Counted from the stretch's first letter, positions 52,782 to 62,318 are shown. The stretch is 64,000 nucleotides of DNA from Hippopus hippopus (GCA_946811185.2 OX328097.1:60913063-60977062); one strand, 5' to 3'. Made by a program: numbers and translations. Notes: generated by a model from the letters alone, not told the origin.

Positions 52782-52884
52782 ATTCTTACGTTAGATTAAC
52801 TCAAAACACAAAAAGAAACTCATTCTTACAATTTTTTATTTATAAGCAATACAATTATCACGTTAACAAATAAAATAAACAACA

Positions 52885-53105
52885 GTTGGTATCTAGAAAA
52901 ATAAGCGACACTTTTAAGAAAATGAGTGACACTTTTTTGAAAATGAGTGACACTTTTAGGAAAATGAGTGACACTTTTTGAAACAGACCCTATGGGAATT
53001 TACCTGTAAAAGTATAAAAACGTAAAAACGAGTGACACTTTTTGAAAAATGAGTGACACTTTTTGAAAAATGACTAACACCTTTTTTTGAAAAATGATTG
53101 ACATT
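52885..53105. repeat. ~22-bp direct repeats upstream of the packaging block
   Basis: About eight copies of GAAAATGAGTGACACTTTTT with small changes, in two groups separated by ~50 bp (about 52905-52985 and 53028-53100). They lie between the polymerase stop and the membrane-protein start, so they could be promoter elements for the minus-strand packaging genes or iteron-like sites. Confidence 0.7.
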
Positions 53106-53139
53106 GAACAACCCACGAACAAAAAAAAAAAAGATTACA

Positions 53140-55284
53140 TCAGTCATATCCATATGGTACAGTGTCATAATTGTCTAGTTTCCTTCGCTTTGTATACACC
53201 ATTTGATAACTTTTCTTTTCTTCTCTATTATACAATTTCCTCTTTCTTTTGTCTCTACATATTTTACATGGGTTGGTTACAACAATATTTGAACTACTTT
53301 TTGAATCTGTTACTATAGCTTTCACGGCTTCAAAATTGATTAGTTTGCTATTAGTGTAGTTCAAAGTAAACCCTCTGACCTTACATGTTTCCTCGTTGGT
53401 ACTGGTCTTATATGCGTAATTCTTTGGACCTCCTGACACAAATTCTACAATATGCTCTCCTTGCTCCAGTTCATCCGTCAACTCACCCAAGTAGTCCCCT
53501 AAGGGAGGATCAAACTCTCCGGGTCTACTCACGTAAATGACAGAGTCCGTGTCGTAGTACAACACTCTTTTATTCAACTTTTCGAGCACACTGTACAATT
53601 TTAATCGGGCCCAACATGTTGTAAAGGTCGCCAAGTAAATGTTTGTTTCGTTGTCTTCGGGGTGAAAGTCATGTTTATAAATCCACTCTATTTGTATCAT
53701 ATCATTTGAGAGTATATGAAAGTTCAGAGGCTCTTTTGTAGGATCAGAAAATACTTGAAAAAATAAGTTTGCTTGACTCTCGTGATATATTTTGGTTTGA
53801 CGCATATTGAGTCTCTGTCCAAACTTACCCCAAAAGCTATTGAGACAAAGTTTGGCCAGAGCTCTTTTGCCAGGGTTTTTTACAATGCTGTTTTGATCCA
53901 GCAATACACCCTCTTTTTTATGATAATCTTCCATGTATTTTGTCATGTCTTGTTTCGTTTTGACCCAATCAGGAGGGCCACTCGCCTCTTGCTTAAATTT
54001 CAAAAACGTGTTGATATACTTGGCGAATAATCCCCCATCACCCGTCTCAGGATTATACTGTGTTGTTTCCTCCCAGTGGTATACTTCATATATTTTTTCT
54101 AGTGTGTAACCCAGTCTTAGAGCCGTTTTTATCTCGGGGATGCACCACGTGCCAATTAAAACCCTGTCTTCAGAAGAACATGTACATGAATCTTGATTCT
54201 CGGTATCCGCACAGGTACGACATAGAGGAAATTTCAGTTTGCCATTTGATCTATAGGGGAGGACTGGATGATACAGCCCTCTCGGGGGTAATGTCTTTAT
54301 TTTGGCAATACCAAAATACTCCTCAAGCTTCCCGAAGTCTTTGGTCAAGATTTTGGGGTGACCTACGGGATACCGACAATACTTGTTCACCCAAGGGTAC
54401 AAACTTGTAAAGTCTACGTATTTGACCTGTTCATGTTCTTTGGTTTTGTAATAGAGTTGACTGGCATTAGTGCGCCCTCCGAAGAAACTCTCTCTTGGAT
54501 CTAATCGGTCAGCTACATCTAATTGTGCAATGCATTCTTTGAGTTCTTCATTTTCGTCCTTTAATTTTTTGAAGTCATGGTCCCAAATACACACATACTT
54601 CATGCCTAATTGCTCGAGGTATGCTTTCTTTTTTAGAGTCAGAGCATACAATTCATTCAGTGATTGATTGGTGAGGGGGTGATACGTGTCCTCTCGTTTG
54701 TCTGGGAAACACACAGGGCATCCGTGAAACACACATCCGTGGTACTCGTATGCTGTGTGTGTTTCTTCACAATATCCATCTAATTTGTATCGTGTTCCTG
54801 GTATCTTTTTTTCACCTTCATTCAGTGCATGCTGAATGTGTACATGGTCTGTAAGCGCTCGCCACTCTAACCACTGAATTGACACCTTACTGTATTGTTC
54901 TTTGTATCCACTGGGAGGAATCTTTGCTATCGGGGTGCTTACAAATTCTTTACCCTTGACTTTCAATTTTGCTGCACTCACCCATTCATCTTTCACCAGT
55001 ACATACAATACTCCCTCACATAGTTTGGCTGGGATCCATTCATCAGTGTCATACAATTGTACCTTCCACTTTTCTTCTAGAAATTTACTTCTAAACACAT
55101 TCATGCATACTGATGCAATCGTAACACTGTCGAAAGGATCTACGGCCCCAAACCACCTTTTTTCAGTCTTTCCCTTTCCATTTATGACCTCTTTTTCTTC
55201 TCCCGTTGCATTCATTAACAAATATCTAAATTTCAAACATGCTTGTCTTAATATATCAACATCACTTCTACAATATTCTAACAT
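53140..55284 (-). CDS. Protein-primed DNA polymerase B, C-terminal part (after nonsense codon)
   Basis: 714 codons counted from the first ATG after the TAG at 55312-55314; the frame itself is open from directly after that TAG. It carries Exo III (YCRSDVDILR at the start), a zinc-containing VFHGCPVCFP segment, polymerase motif A with D291 (DFTSLYP), motif B (KLCLNSFWGKFG, about 478-489) and motif C with D578 and D580 (YDTDS). The TPR-type insertions typical of protein-primed enzymes are expected between motifs A and B, where ~150 residues are found. It would replicate the element DNA from a protein primer. All polymerase acids are intact; the break upstream separates it from Exo I and Exo II. 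Confidence 0.92.
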   Translation of the reverse strand: MLEYCRSDVDILRQACLKFRYLLMNATGEEKEVINGKGKTEKRWFGAVDPFDSVTIASVCMNVFRSKFLEEKWKVQLYDTDEWIPAKLCEGVLYVLVKDEWVSAAKLKVKGKEFVSTPIAKIPPSGYKEQYSKVSIQWLEWRALTDHVHIQHALNEGEKKIPGTRYKLDGYCEETHTAYEYHGCVFHGCPVCFPDKREDTYHPLTNQSLNELYALTLKKKAYLEQLGMKYVCIWDHDFKKLKDENEELKECIAQLDVADRLDPRESFFGGRTNASQLYYKTKEHEQVKYVDFTSLYPWVNKYCRYPVGHPKILTKDFGKLEEYFGIAKIKTLPPRGLYHPVLPYRSNGKLKFPLCRTCADTENQDSCTCSSEDRVLIGTWCIPEIKTALRLGYTLEKIYEVYHWEETTQYNPETGDGGLFAKYINTFLKFKQEASGPPDWVKTKQDMTKYMEDYHKKEGVLLDQNSIVKNPGKRALAKLCLNSFWGKFGQRLNMRQTKIYHESQANLFFQVFSDPTKEPLNFHILSNDMIQIEWIYKHDFHPEDNETNIYLATFTTCWARLKLYSVLEKLNKRVLYYDTDSVIYVSRPGEFDPPLGDYLGELTDELEQGEHIVEFVSGGPKNYAYKTSTNEETCKVRGFTLNYTNSKLINFEAVKAIVTDSKSSSNIVVTNPCKICRDKRKRKLYNREEKKSYQMVYTKRRKLDNYDTVPYGYD

Positions 55285-55311
55285 CTCTTTTCTAAAATCA
55301 AAAACTTCACA

Positions 55312-57915
55312 CTATCTCTGTTTCAACCACTCTACTAACTCGCTTCTTTCTTTCTCACCCATGAAATTGTAACCATAATCTTTAGCATCAGGGTAGGGCC
55401 CAACATAATTTTGATTCTCTCTGGTATTAAAATAATGTGGGAACCACCCTTTTTTCAATTCATGTAAACCAAATGCTTTGGGTAATGCTGACAGTTTCAT
55501 GGGTAAGAAGTTAAGACTGTCTATTACCTTGATATGTAAGTCTCGCTCTACTGTCATGTACATTATCTTGGACCCGTTGTAAATAATTTTGTCTGGCCGT
55601 AATGACTGATCAACGAGGTACTCTAGCAGAAAGTAACCGTCATAACCTTTCATGTTATGAGCAACCACCTTGCAGTACTCGTGTTGTTCCGTAAATAACC
55701 ATTGCCCAAACTGTTCAGCAGTATCATGTCCCTGGAAAGTGACTTCTCTAAAGCCACATGTCCCTGGACAAGGTCCCAAATCTTTCTCATCCAGATTTTT
55801 TTGACATTTTTTACAACGGCTACCGCATCTCTTACATACTGATTTGGCAGTCAATTCATTGTCAATACATTTTGGGCATACCGAATGAGCTAAGACAAAG
55901 TTGGGACGATGCGTAGTTTTACCGCACCATGACGTGTTGCAGTTTTTACACTTAGAACAAGACTTACATACCTGTGATGGTTGACAATCTGCGCATTCTA
56001 TTTTCTTTTGCGGTATGTATCCATTCTCGCACTCACTCATATCATCCTGACTACACTCAAAATCAAAAAATATATATTTAGGTATAAACTTGTCCTTACA
56101 TTCTTTCGCTCTTAAATAACACTGATGATCGTCCAACACATACTTTTTACAAGTCTTACAAAAGTATTCCCCACACACATGGTCCTCCTTCTTCCTTATG
56201 TCCGTCCTTAGTACCTTGTAACACCTGAAACACCTCCACCACTTTTCACACTGGGAAGGCCCACTGGGTTGACCTTTTCTCCTTCCATTTTTGTGTAAGG
56301 GTACTTTCTTGTGTTGTTTGTAACAATCATCTGACCTACAGTCCATGTTACAATCTGTGCACCTCAGAGTCTTGTTCGTTTTAGGGCAGTGGTCCCTCTT
56401 GCACACTATACATTTTTCTGCACACTGGTGATATTCCCTATTACTATAGTGTTTGAGACATTTTTCACAAAAATAGGAGTCGCTAAAAAACCCAGTGATG
56501 TTTGTTATGGCATGAAAGTGGTCGTCGTCCACCAAGTACACGTAGATACAGGGACGCCCGTCACTGCTAGGACCAGTAATAAATTTATTGCCTAGGCGAG
56601 CGCTGATGACCATCACGCGTACTCCTAGGATTTCCTCAAATGCCTCCACATCGTTGAGACTAGCTGTTCGGTCTATGGGTACGCCTGCCATCTTACACAG
56701 AGCCCTTGCCAGCTGTCCTTGGTGTTTCTTCTTCTTTTTGACAAGGTCGTTATAGTAAGACAAGGGGACTTTTTGATATTCTAAAACCAACTCCAAGCTA
56801 CTTTTTCCCTGTCTGTTTTTCGTTACCTCCTCCCATTCTTCCTTGGTACACCTCTTTAATTTTGCCCAGCTGACTCCAATGGCCCTTGCCATACACATTT
56901 TATCTTCATTCTCAATAGTCACTACCGAGCGTTTTAAATCCAATGAAGTGTTTTCACCTTTAATACGTATGATATGTTTTCGCTTGCCTCCTTTAGGTAG
57001 GTCAATGGTTCCTATTATTATATCAAAGGTCTCATCGATCGAAAGTTCCTGGTTACTATTGAGTACCTTTTCGAGGATCTCCATAACTCTATTAGCGTCA
57101 AGGGTATCCCACTTCTGTAAAGGGACGACAACAGGGTTGTGCAAAGCATCGTGATATATCACGACACGACCTAGATCATTCCCCTGTAGGTGTCCTCGGG
57201 CCTCGTTAAGGGCTGCCTGGATCATGTCATGAAGTCCCTGCCTCACGTCTATTAACCGCTGACCATTGTACCGCTCATCCAATTTTACTTGATATGTTGT
57301 ATCTATTGCTGCATTTTTGGCATATGTGCGGGTGTCCTTCTTTCTCATTGTGTATTTCAGTTTGTTGTCGTTCTGTAGACCGGAGGGTCCCGCCCGTGGC
57401 TCTTCCCCTTCCCCTGTCTGAACAAATGGATCGTCCCAATCACCATCTTCCAAACACAACCTTGCTGTCTCGTTCATATCGTCATCAAAAAGATCGTTCT
57501 GTAGACCGGAGGGTCCCGCCCGTGGCTCTTCCCCTCCCCCTGTCTGAACAAATGGATCGTCCCAATCACCATCTTCCAAACACAACCTTGCTGTCTCGTT
57601 CATATCGTCATCAAAAAGAAGGGCTTTGACAGCTCCATCAATTTCCTCCTGTATTTGTACATACTCTAGCGATACGACCATGTCCTCCTCGTTAAAAGTA
57701 ACCGGAGTCTGGATACGTCCACCTAGGGTTTGCAGCACCAAGTCCATTTGTTCTTCGATAAACTCATTATCATATTCCTGTTGTCTCAGCTGGAAAAGTC
57801 TAAGTCTTACAGACACGGAATCCTGGATCCCCATGGTCGTTGCAAAGTCCATAAGCTCATCCGGATCCGTATAAGAGTTTATCATAACGTCCATTATTTC
57901 AGCCACAGCGTCCAT
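55312..57915 (-). CDS. Protein-primed DNA polymerase B, N-terminal part, ends at in-frame TAG
   Basis: 867 codons. An acidic N-terminus includes a near-perfect 42-residue tandem duplication (about 101-142 and 143-184; LCLEDGDWDDPFVQTG in both). Then come a conserved N-terminal domain (about 205-470), a Cys/His-rich zinc region (about 480-600), Exo I (IFFDFEC, D618/E620), a large CxxC-rich insertion (about 640-720) and Exo II (AHNMKGYDGYF, about 752-762). It stops after VEWLKQR at TAG 55312-55314; the downstream part stays in the same frame, so a single point mutation explains the break. A TATATAAG box lies 53-60 bp upstream of the ATG. Confidence 0.92.
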   Translation of the reverse strand: MDAVAEIMDVMINSYTDPDELMDFATTMGIQDSVSVRLRLFQLRQQEYDNEFIEEQMDLVLQTLGGRIQTPVTFNEEDMVVSLEYVQIQEEIDGAVKALLFDDDMNETARLCLEDGDWDDPFVQTGGGEEPRAGPSGLQNDLFDDDMNETARLCLEDGDWDDPFVQTGEGEEPRAGPSGLQNDNKLKYTMRKKDTRTYAKNAAIDTTYQVKLDERYNGQRLIDVRQGLHDMIQAALNEARGHLQGNDLGRVVIYHDALHNPVVVPLQKWDTLDANRVMEILEKVLNSNQELSIDETFDIIIGTIDLPKGGKRKHIIRIKGENTSLDLKRSVVTIENEDKMCMARAIGVSWAKLKRCTKEEWEEVTKNRQGKSSLELVLEYQKVPLSYYNDLVKKKKKHQGQLARALCKMAGVPIDRTASLNDVEAFEEILGVRVMVISARLGNKFITGPSSDGRPCIYVYLVDDDHFHAITNITGFFSDSYFCEKCLKHYSNREYHQCAEKCIVCKRDHCPKTNKTLRCTDCNMDCRSDDCYKQHKKVPLHKNGRRKGQPSGPSQCEKWWRCFRCYKVLRTDIRKKEDHVCGEYFCKTCKKYVLDDHQCYLRAKECKDKFIPKYIFFDFECSQDDMSECENGYIPQKKIECADCQPSQVCKSCSKCKNCNTSWCGKTTHRPNFVLAHSVCPKCIDNELTAKSVCKRCGSRCKKCQKNLDEKDLGPCPGTCGFREVTFQGHDTAEQFGQWLFTEQHEYCKVVAHNMKGYDGYFLLEYLVDQSLRPDKIIYNGSKIMYMTVERDLHIKVIDSLNFLPMKLSALPKAFGLHELKKGWFPHYFNTRENQNYVGPYPDAKDYGYNFMGEKERSELVEWLKQR
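57372..57623. repeat. 126-bp in-frame tandem duplication in the polymerase gene
   Basis: GTTCTGTAGACCGGAGGGTC starts at 57370 and again at 57496, and the two units differ at about one position (a GGG/GAG Gly-to-Glu change). It adds 42 residues without a frameshift. The near-identity says the duplication is recent. Confidence 0.85.
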
Positions 57916-57966
57916 GTTGCTCGATTGAAATCTGAAAACAGAATAGGTATGTTACCGAGTGTGTCT

Positions 57967-57975
57967 TCTTATATA
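57967..57975 (-). promoter_or_regulatory. TATA box of the polymerase gene
   Basis: The minus strand reads GAGTATATAAGAAG, with the box ~55 bp upstream of the polymerase ATG at 57915, a good core-promoter geometry. Confidence 0.55.
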
Positions 57976-58024
57976 CTCTCCATTAGCCTCGTTTTGAGAA
58001 AGAGCTATTTTTAGATATACTAAT

Positions 58025-59330
58025 TTAATACAGGCATACAATATATGAAATCGGGGTAAAAGGCACCCGCTGAAGTCATTTCTTTAGTCAGAAAATGGAT
58101 TTTATCGTGTTTTAAGTGAAATTTACTTTCGAATTTGATCATAGATGATAAGAACAGCCTCAATGACATTTTATCTAACAAGTTATCTCCAATACCTTCA
58201 TACCTAATTTGAAAATTTTTATTTCTTGATTTAAAATGAAATATAGCGACAGTAGTATGTAATGTAATATATGAAATCGGGGTAAAAGACATCCGCTGAA
58301 GTCATTTCTGTAGTCAGAAAATGGATTTTGTCGTGTTTTAAACGAAATTTACTTTCGAATTTGATCATAGATGATAAGAACAGGCTCAATGACATTTTAT
58401 CTAACAAGTGATCTCCAATACCTTTATACCTAATTTGAAAATTTTTATTTCTTGATTTAAAATGAAATATAGCGACAGCAGTATGTAATGTAATATATGG
58501 AATCGGGGTAAAAGGCACCCGCTGAAGTCATTTCTGTAGTCAGAAAATGGATTTTGTCGTGTTTTAAACGAAATTCACTGTCGAATTTGATCATAGATGA
58601 TAAGAACAGGCTCAATGACATTTTATCTGACAAGTGATCTCCAATACCTTTATACTTAATTTGAAAATTTTTATTTCTTGATTTAAAATGAAATATAGCG
58701 ACAGCAGTATGTAATGTAATATATGGAATCGGGGTAAAAGAAATCAGCTGAAGTCATTTCTGTAGTCAGAAAATGGATTTTGTCGTGTTTTAAACGAAAT
58801 TTACTTTCGAATTTGATCATAGATGATAAGAACAGGCTCAATGACATTTTATCTGACAAGTGATCTCCAATACCTTTATACCTAATTTGAATTTTTTTAT
58901 TTCTTGATTTAAAATGAAATATAGCGACAGCTGTATGTAATGTAATATATGAAATCGGGGTAAAAGACACCCGCTGAAGTCATTTCTGTAGTCAGAAAAT
59001 GGATTTTGTCGTGTTTTAAACGAAATTCACTTTCGAATTTGATCATAGATGATAAGAACAGGCTCAATGACATTTTATCTGACAAGTGATCTCTAATACC
59101 TTTATACCTAATTTTTTTTTTTCTTAATTTAAAATGACATACAGCAACACTTGTATGGAATGCAATATATGAAATCGGGGTAAAAGGCATCCGCTAAAGT
59201 CATTTCTTTGGTCAAAAAATGGATGTTTTTCTCGCTTTTTAAACGAAATTCATGTTAGAATTTGATCATAGATGATAAGAACATGCTCAATGACATTTTA
59301 TCTGACAAATTATCTCATATAGAGATAAAA
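58025..59330. repeat. ~226-bp tandem array between divergent genes
   Basis: Six units, each with ATGAAATCGGGGTAAAAGGC (starting about 58043, 58267, 58495, 58722, 58948 and 59167), GATCATAGATGATAAGAACA and TAATTTGAAAATTTTTATTT. The middle units are ~97% alike; the outer ones are more diverged. On the minus strand each unit is open for ~95 codons, but frames do not connect and there is no domain, so I treat it as non-coding. It fills the space between the divergent polymerase and metalloprotease genes. Confidence 0.8.
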
Positions 59331-59654
59331 GTTGAAAATCGACGTTCGGCGTAAATTCAAAAAGATTTTATCACTCAAAACTTGATTGCAATTTGTAACA
59401 TTAGGTAAACAATTGTTACAAATTAGACTTACACGTTCATATATATGCAAAAATTAAAAGCCAGGTGTTTTTCTGCAGATGTTTTAAATTTTTCAAAACG
59501 GAAAAGTCACTTTAGATTTAATATCAAACAGTGTCTGGTTGCACAAAAGTAGCACATTGTTAAATCGAGGATTTCGAAAAGAAAAATTGACGAAGTTTGT
59601 TTCAGCATATTTATTTCAATTTTGGGCACCTCTTCTTTTTACTGAAACTGAAGG

Positions 59655-60293
59655 ATGGATATTCTAAATTTACTGGAAATTATAGTTATGTTTCATGCGA
59701 TAGACATTAACCTTATAGAAGCTTTACGTTTTCTTTTAACAACAGGGATAGGACCATTCAAGTGCAAAGAGATGCGAGTCTCTTTATTTCACTTTTCAGG
59801 GTCACAATGGGTGAAAGAAGACATCACCTACCAACCACCCAAGTTCACTGATAAACGATGCCAAGTAATGATCTGTAGGGTTAATTCTTTTTTCGATGCT
59901 TTAATTGAACAGAACTCCTATGATGCGTTTGTAGAATATAGCAAAGAACTTATAGCTCAATTAATGTTCTGTCTACATACAAGAAGTACAGATAAAAAAC
60001 AATTACACATTTATTTACACCCTGAAAAAGATTCGAATGATAATGGCTTCACAAAGTATGCTGGTCCTGAATTTAATGAAATACACATTTTTTGTGGCAA
60101 TATGAACTCAAAAAGACAGTGTGCCGGAACAATTATACACGAGATGGGACATGCAATATTGCCAATTGGGAATGGACATAACAATTTTTGGTTCACAACA
60201 ACCGCATGTCTCATGGCTGCTGCAAACTTATTTGTCACAAATAGATCAAAAGAAATGCCCGTGGTTTCAATCACGGGATCAAATATACAATAA
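59655..60293 (+). CDS. Zinc metalloprotease-like protein (HExxH)
   Basis: 212 residues. The motif TIIHEMGHAILPIGNGHNNF gives H162, E163 and H166, with H175 as a possible third ligand, followed by FW and a hydrophobic helix (TTACLMAAANLFV). HExxH with a downstream GHxxFW resembles SprT/WLM-type DNA-protein-crosslink proteases more than metzincins, which have HExxHxxGxxH. The N-terminal 150 residues are not recognised. The gene is alone on the right side of the element. Polintons normally carry an adenain-like cysteine protease to mature capsids; I see none here, so this enzyme could stand in for it or could process the polymerase terminal protein (both inference). Confidence 0.7.
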   Translation: MDILNLLEIIVMFHAIDINLIEALRFLLTTGIGPFKCKEMRVSLFHFSGSQWVKEDITYQPPKFTDKRCQVMICRVNSFFDALIEQNSYDAFVEYSKELIAQLMFCLHTRSTDKKQLHIYLHPEKDSNDNGFTKYAGPEFNEIHIFCGNMNSKRQCAGTIIHEMGHAILPIGNGHNNFWFTTTACLMAAANLFVTNRSKEMPVVSITGSNIQ

Positions 60294-61102
60294 TTCAAGT
60301 GTAGGTCAAAATGTGAAATTGTGTTAATACATGTATGTATGTAAAAAGAAAATCCTGTAATTCGCTAAAATAGTGTTTATGTGTGTTTGTGTGGGTGTGT
60401 GTCGGGAAAACTGTGTATATGTTTTTATATTGTAAAAAGGAATAGATTACAACGCTTTAAAGGTAGGTCGATTCATATTTTACTATCATATTTACTGCAG
60501 ATTTTCATTGTGCACATTGAGAACCTTTCTTCTTTTCCCCCTGTACGCTTTCATTTTCTCACCGTTCCGGTTAAATTTTCAGTCTTTTACCTCACTACCG
60601 TAAAAACCAGGGTTTGTATGGTAACGAGTTATAAGCGTTTACAAACAAGTGAAGTAAAACGGACTTACCTTTCTATAATCGAGGTTCCAACATCAATGAT
60701 CTGGAAACGCTGTTACAACAATAAACTTTGTGCCATTTCTAACGCACACAACTTTTACTTTATTACTTAATTGTTTATTGATACCTAGAACCCCTATGTA
60801 AAAACTAAATTGCTTTAGAAAATATACTCTTCTTCCAACAGTATATTGCCTGTCAGGAGAATCCAAACACAGCTGAACTGCATTAAGCAAGACAGTTTTA
60901 CTGAAAAAAAAAGAAACTCCTGTATAGGATATGTTATACAAATGCTTTTCATAAGTATGATCTGATATTAAAATGTTCATTTTGAAAATAACTATCACAT
61001 AACAGACTCTCACATTCCTCCGAAAATGTACATTCATCTACAAAACGTTTGCCTTTTATATAGTTAACAGACAAAAGCGTTTGATAAAGTGTTTATAAAT
61101 TC
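60294..61102. other. Polinton right flank, no convincing gene
   Basis: Minus-strand 114-codon and plus-strand 129-codon frames overlap here without domains or good starts. About 60530-60630 resembles the right half of MITE M1 (CATTTTCTC, then GTAAAAACCAGGGTTTGTAT and GGTAACGAGTT), so an old MITE insertion is likely. Confidence 0.45.
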
Positions 61103-61436
61103 CATGCATTTTTAATGAGAGGCGAATGCTTTGTCTGAATTTCTGCAGACGATTCTATACAATCGCGCCAGACATCACGCATTTTAATCAGCGGAAAGCG
61201 ACCTATTTTGTAAGAATATCGACATTTTCTCATGCATTTTTAATGAGAGGCGAATGCTTTGTCTGAATTTTTGCAGACGATATTATACAATCGCGCCAGA
61301 CATCACGCATTTTAATCAGCGGAAAGCGACCTATTTTGTAAGAATATCGACATTTTCTCATGCATTTTTAATGAGAGGCGAATGCTTTGTCTGAATTTTT
61401 GCAGACGATATTATACAATCGCGCCAGACATCACGT
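61103..61436. repeat. 128-bp subterminal repeats, right (~2.6 copies)
   Basis: Units begin CATGCATTTTTAATGAGAGG at 61103, 61231 and 61359. The first differs from the others at a few positions (TTTCTGCAGACGATTCTATA), and the second and third are almost identical. The left TIR has one copy fewer. Confidence 0.9.
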
Positions 61437-62318
61437 GGAAGAGTGTCGACATTTCTCAAACATTAAATCATTTTGATATGCGACTCTGTCAGGAGAGTAT
61501 CGAAAGGTCTCATGAATTATAAAAAAAAAAAAATCAGAATTTCTAAGAAAGCTAATGATCAAACCAACAGGGAATTTTATATTATGCCACCGCTATTTGG
61601 GGATCGTAGTAAGTTTTTCGCAAACTTTTCCATGTAGAAGCGAGGACCTAAAAGCTGAGCTCTTAAATAGCTAGCGTGCAGGACTTGAGATGGGTCGTGG
61701 CTTCGATCCCTGGCTAGGTCGAGGACTGAAAATTGTGAAACCATTTATTTCTCTACCACAGCTGACCGTAATAATGGTTATGTGAGACAGCAGTCAGTGA
61801 CTTGGAAAGAAAATGATGCCCTGGTAAAAGATACTGCTGGAAAGCATGTATAGGTGCACTGGCCGCAGCGACTTAAGTGCAACAAAAATGTTGAAAACGG
61901 CGTTAAACACCATACGATTTTATTCATTAAAGTCAATACAAAACCTAGACTTTGAATGGTAAGGGGGGTAAAAGCGTTCACAGACAAAAGCATTTTTAGT
62001 AGAGCAACCTCTTTGAGAGAAAGTTCTCATGCATTTTCAATGGCGAATGCTTTGGCTGAATTTTCGGTTCTATACAATCGGGCGCCGGCCTGATCGGTCA
62101 AAACGCGCCAAAACACGCTTGGAATTGTCATCTAGCCTCGGCAGGTGGGAGGCAACGAAAGCCAGACAAAAGGTATGCAAGATTACGTCATATTGCCACA
62201 GACAGTCTGACCTCCAACAGACAAAGGCCTCTAACAATAGTCTGAACTGTCAAAGACAAAGGCCTGGCCCCTATAGTGCCGCAGGCAATTTGACCTGCAT
62301 AGTGCCATAATTACTACT
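61256..62318. repeat. Polinton right terminal inverted repeat
   Basis: 1063 bp, the reverse complement of 44785-45844 with very few differences (for example GGTGGGAGG here against the complement of CCTGCCGAGG-side text, a Trp/Leu difference in the mirrored frame). It ends CCATAATTACTACT. Confidence 0.9.
61630..61935 (+). mobile_element. SINE inside the Polinton right TIR
   Basis: Mirror copy of 45170-45470, here on the plus strand: TAGCTAGCGTGCAGGACT, GTGGCTTCGATCCCTGGC, GTATAGGTGCACTGGCC, GTTGAAAACGGCGTTAAACA. Confidence 0.7.

Larger units (their letters stand above)
44785..62318. mobile_element. Complete Polinton/Maverick (adintovirus-like) element, 17.5 kb
   Basis: The boundaries are set by inverted termini AGTAGTAATTATGGCACTAT / ATAGTGCCATAATTACTACT and the AGCATG duplication. 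The inside has the Polinton hallmark set (rve integrase, protein-primed DNA polymerase B, packaging ATPase, capsid candidates) plus accessory genes (PC4-like, BIR, TBP-like, zinc metalloprotease-like). Gene blocks: plus strand 45966-51202, minus strand 51324-57915, plus strand 59655-60293. One nonsense codon in the polymerase is the only clear break. I did not find an adenain-like cysteine protease. Confidence 0.93.

Noticed and set aside
58020..59190. Five ~95-codon minus-strand frames, one per 226-bp unit
   Set aside because: They do not join in one frame, have no plausible initiation context and no domain; best explained by the tandem repeat.
60381..61037. Two opposing frames of 114-129 codons at the right end of the Polinton
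   Set aside because: They overlap each other, lack domains, and include an apparent MITE remnant.
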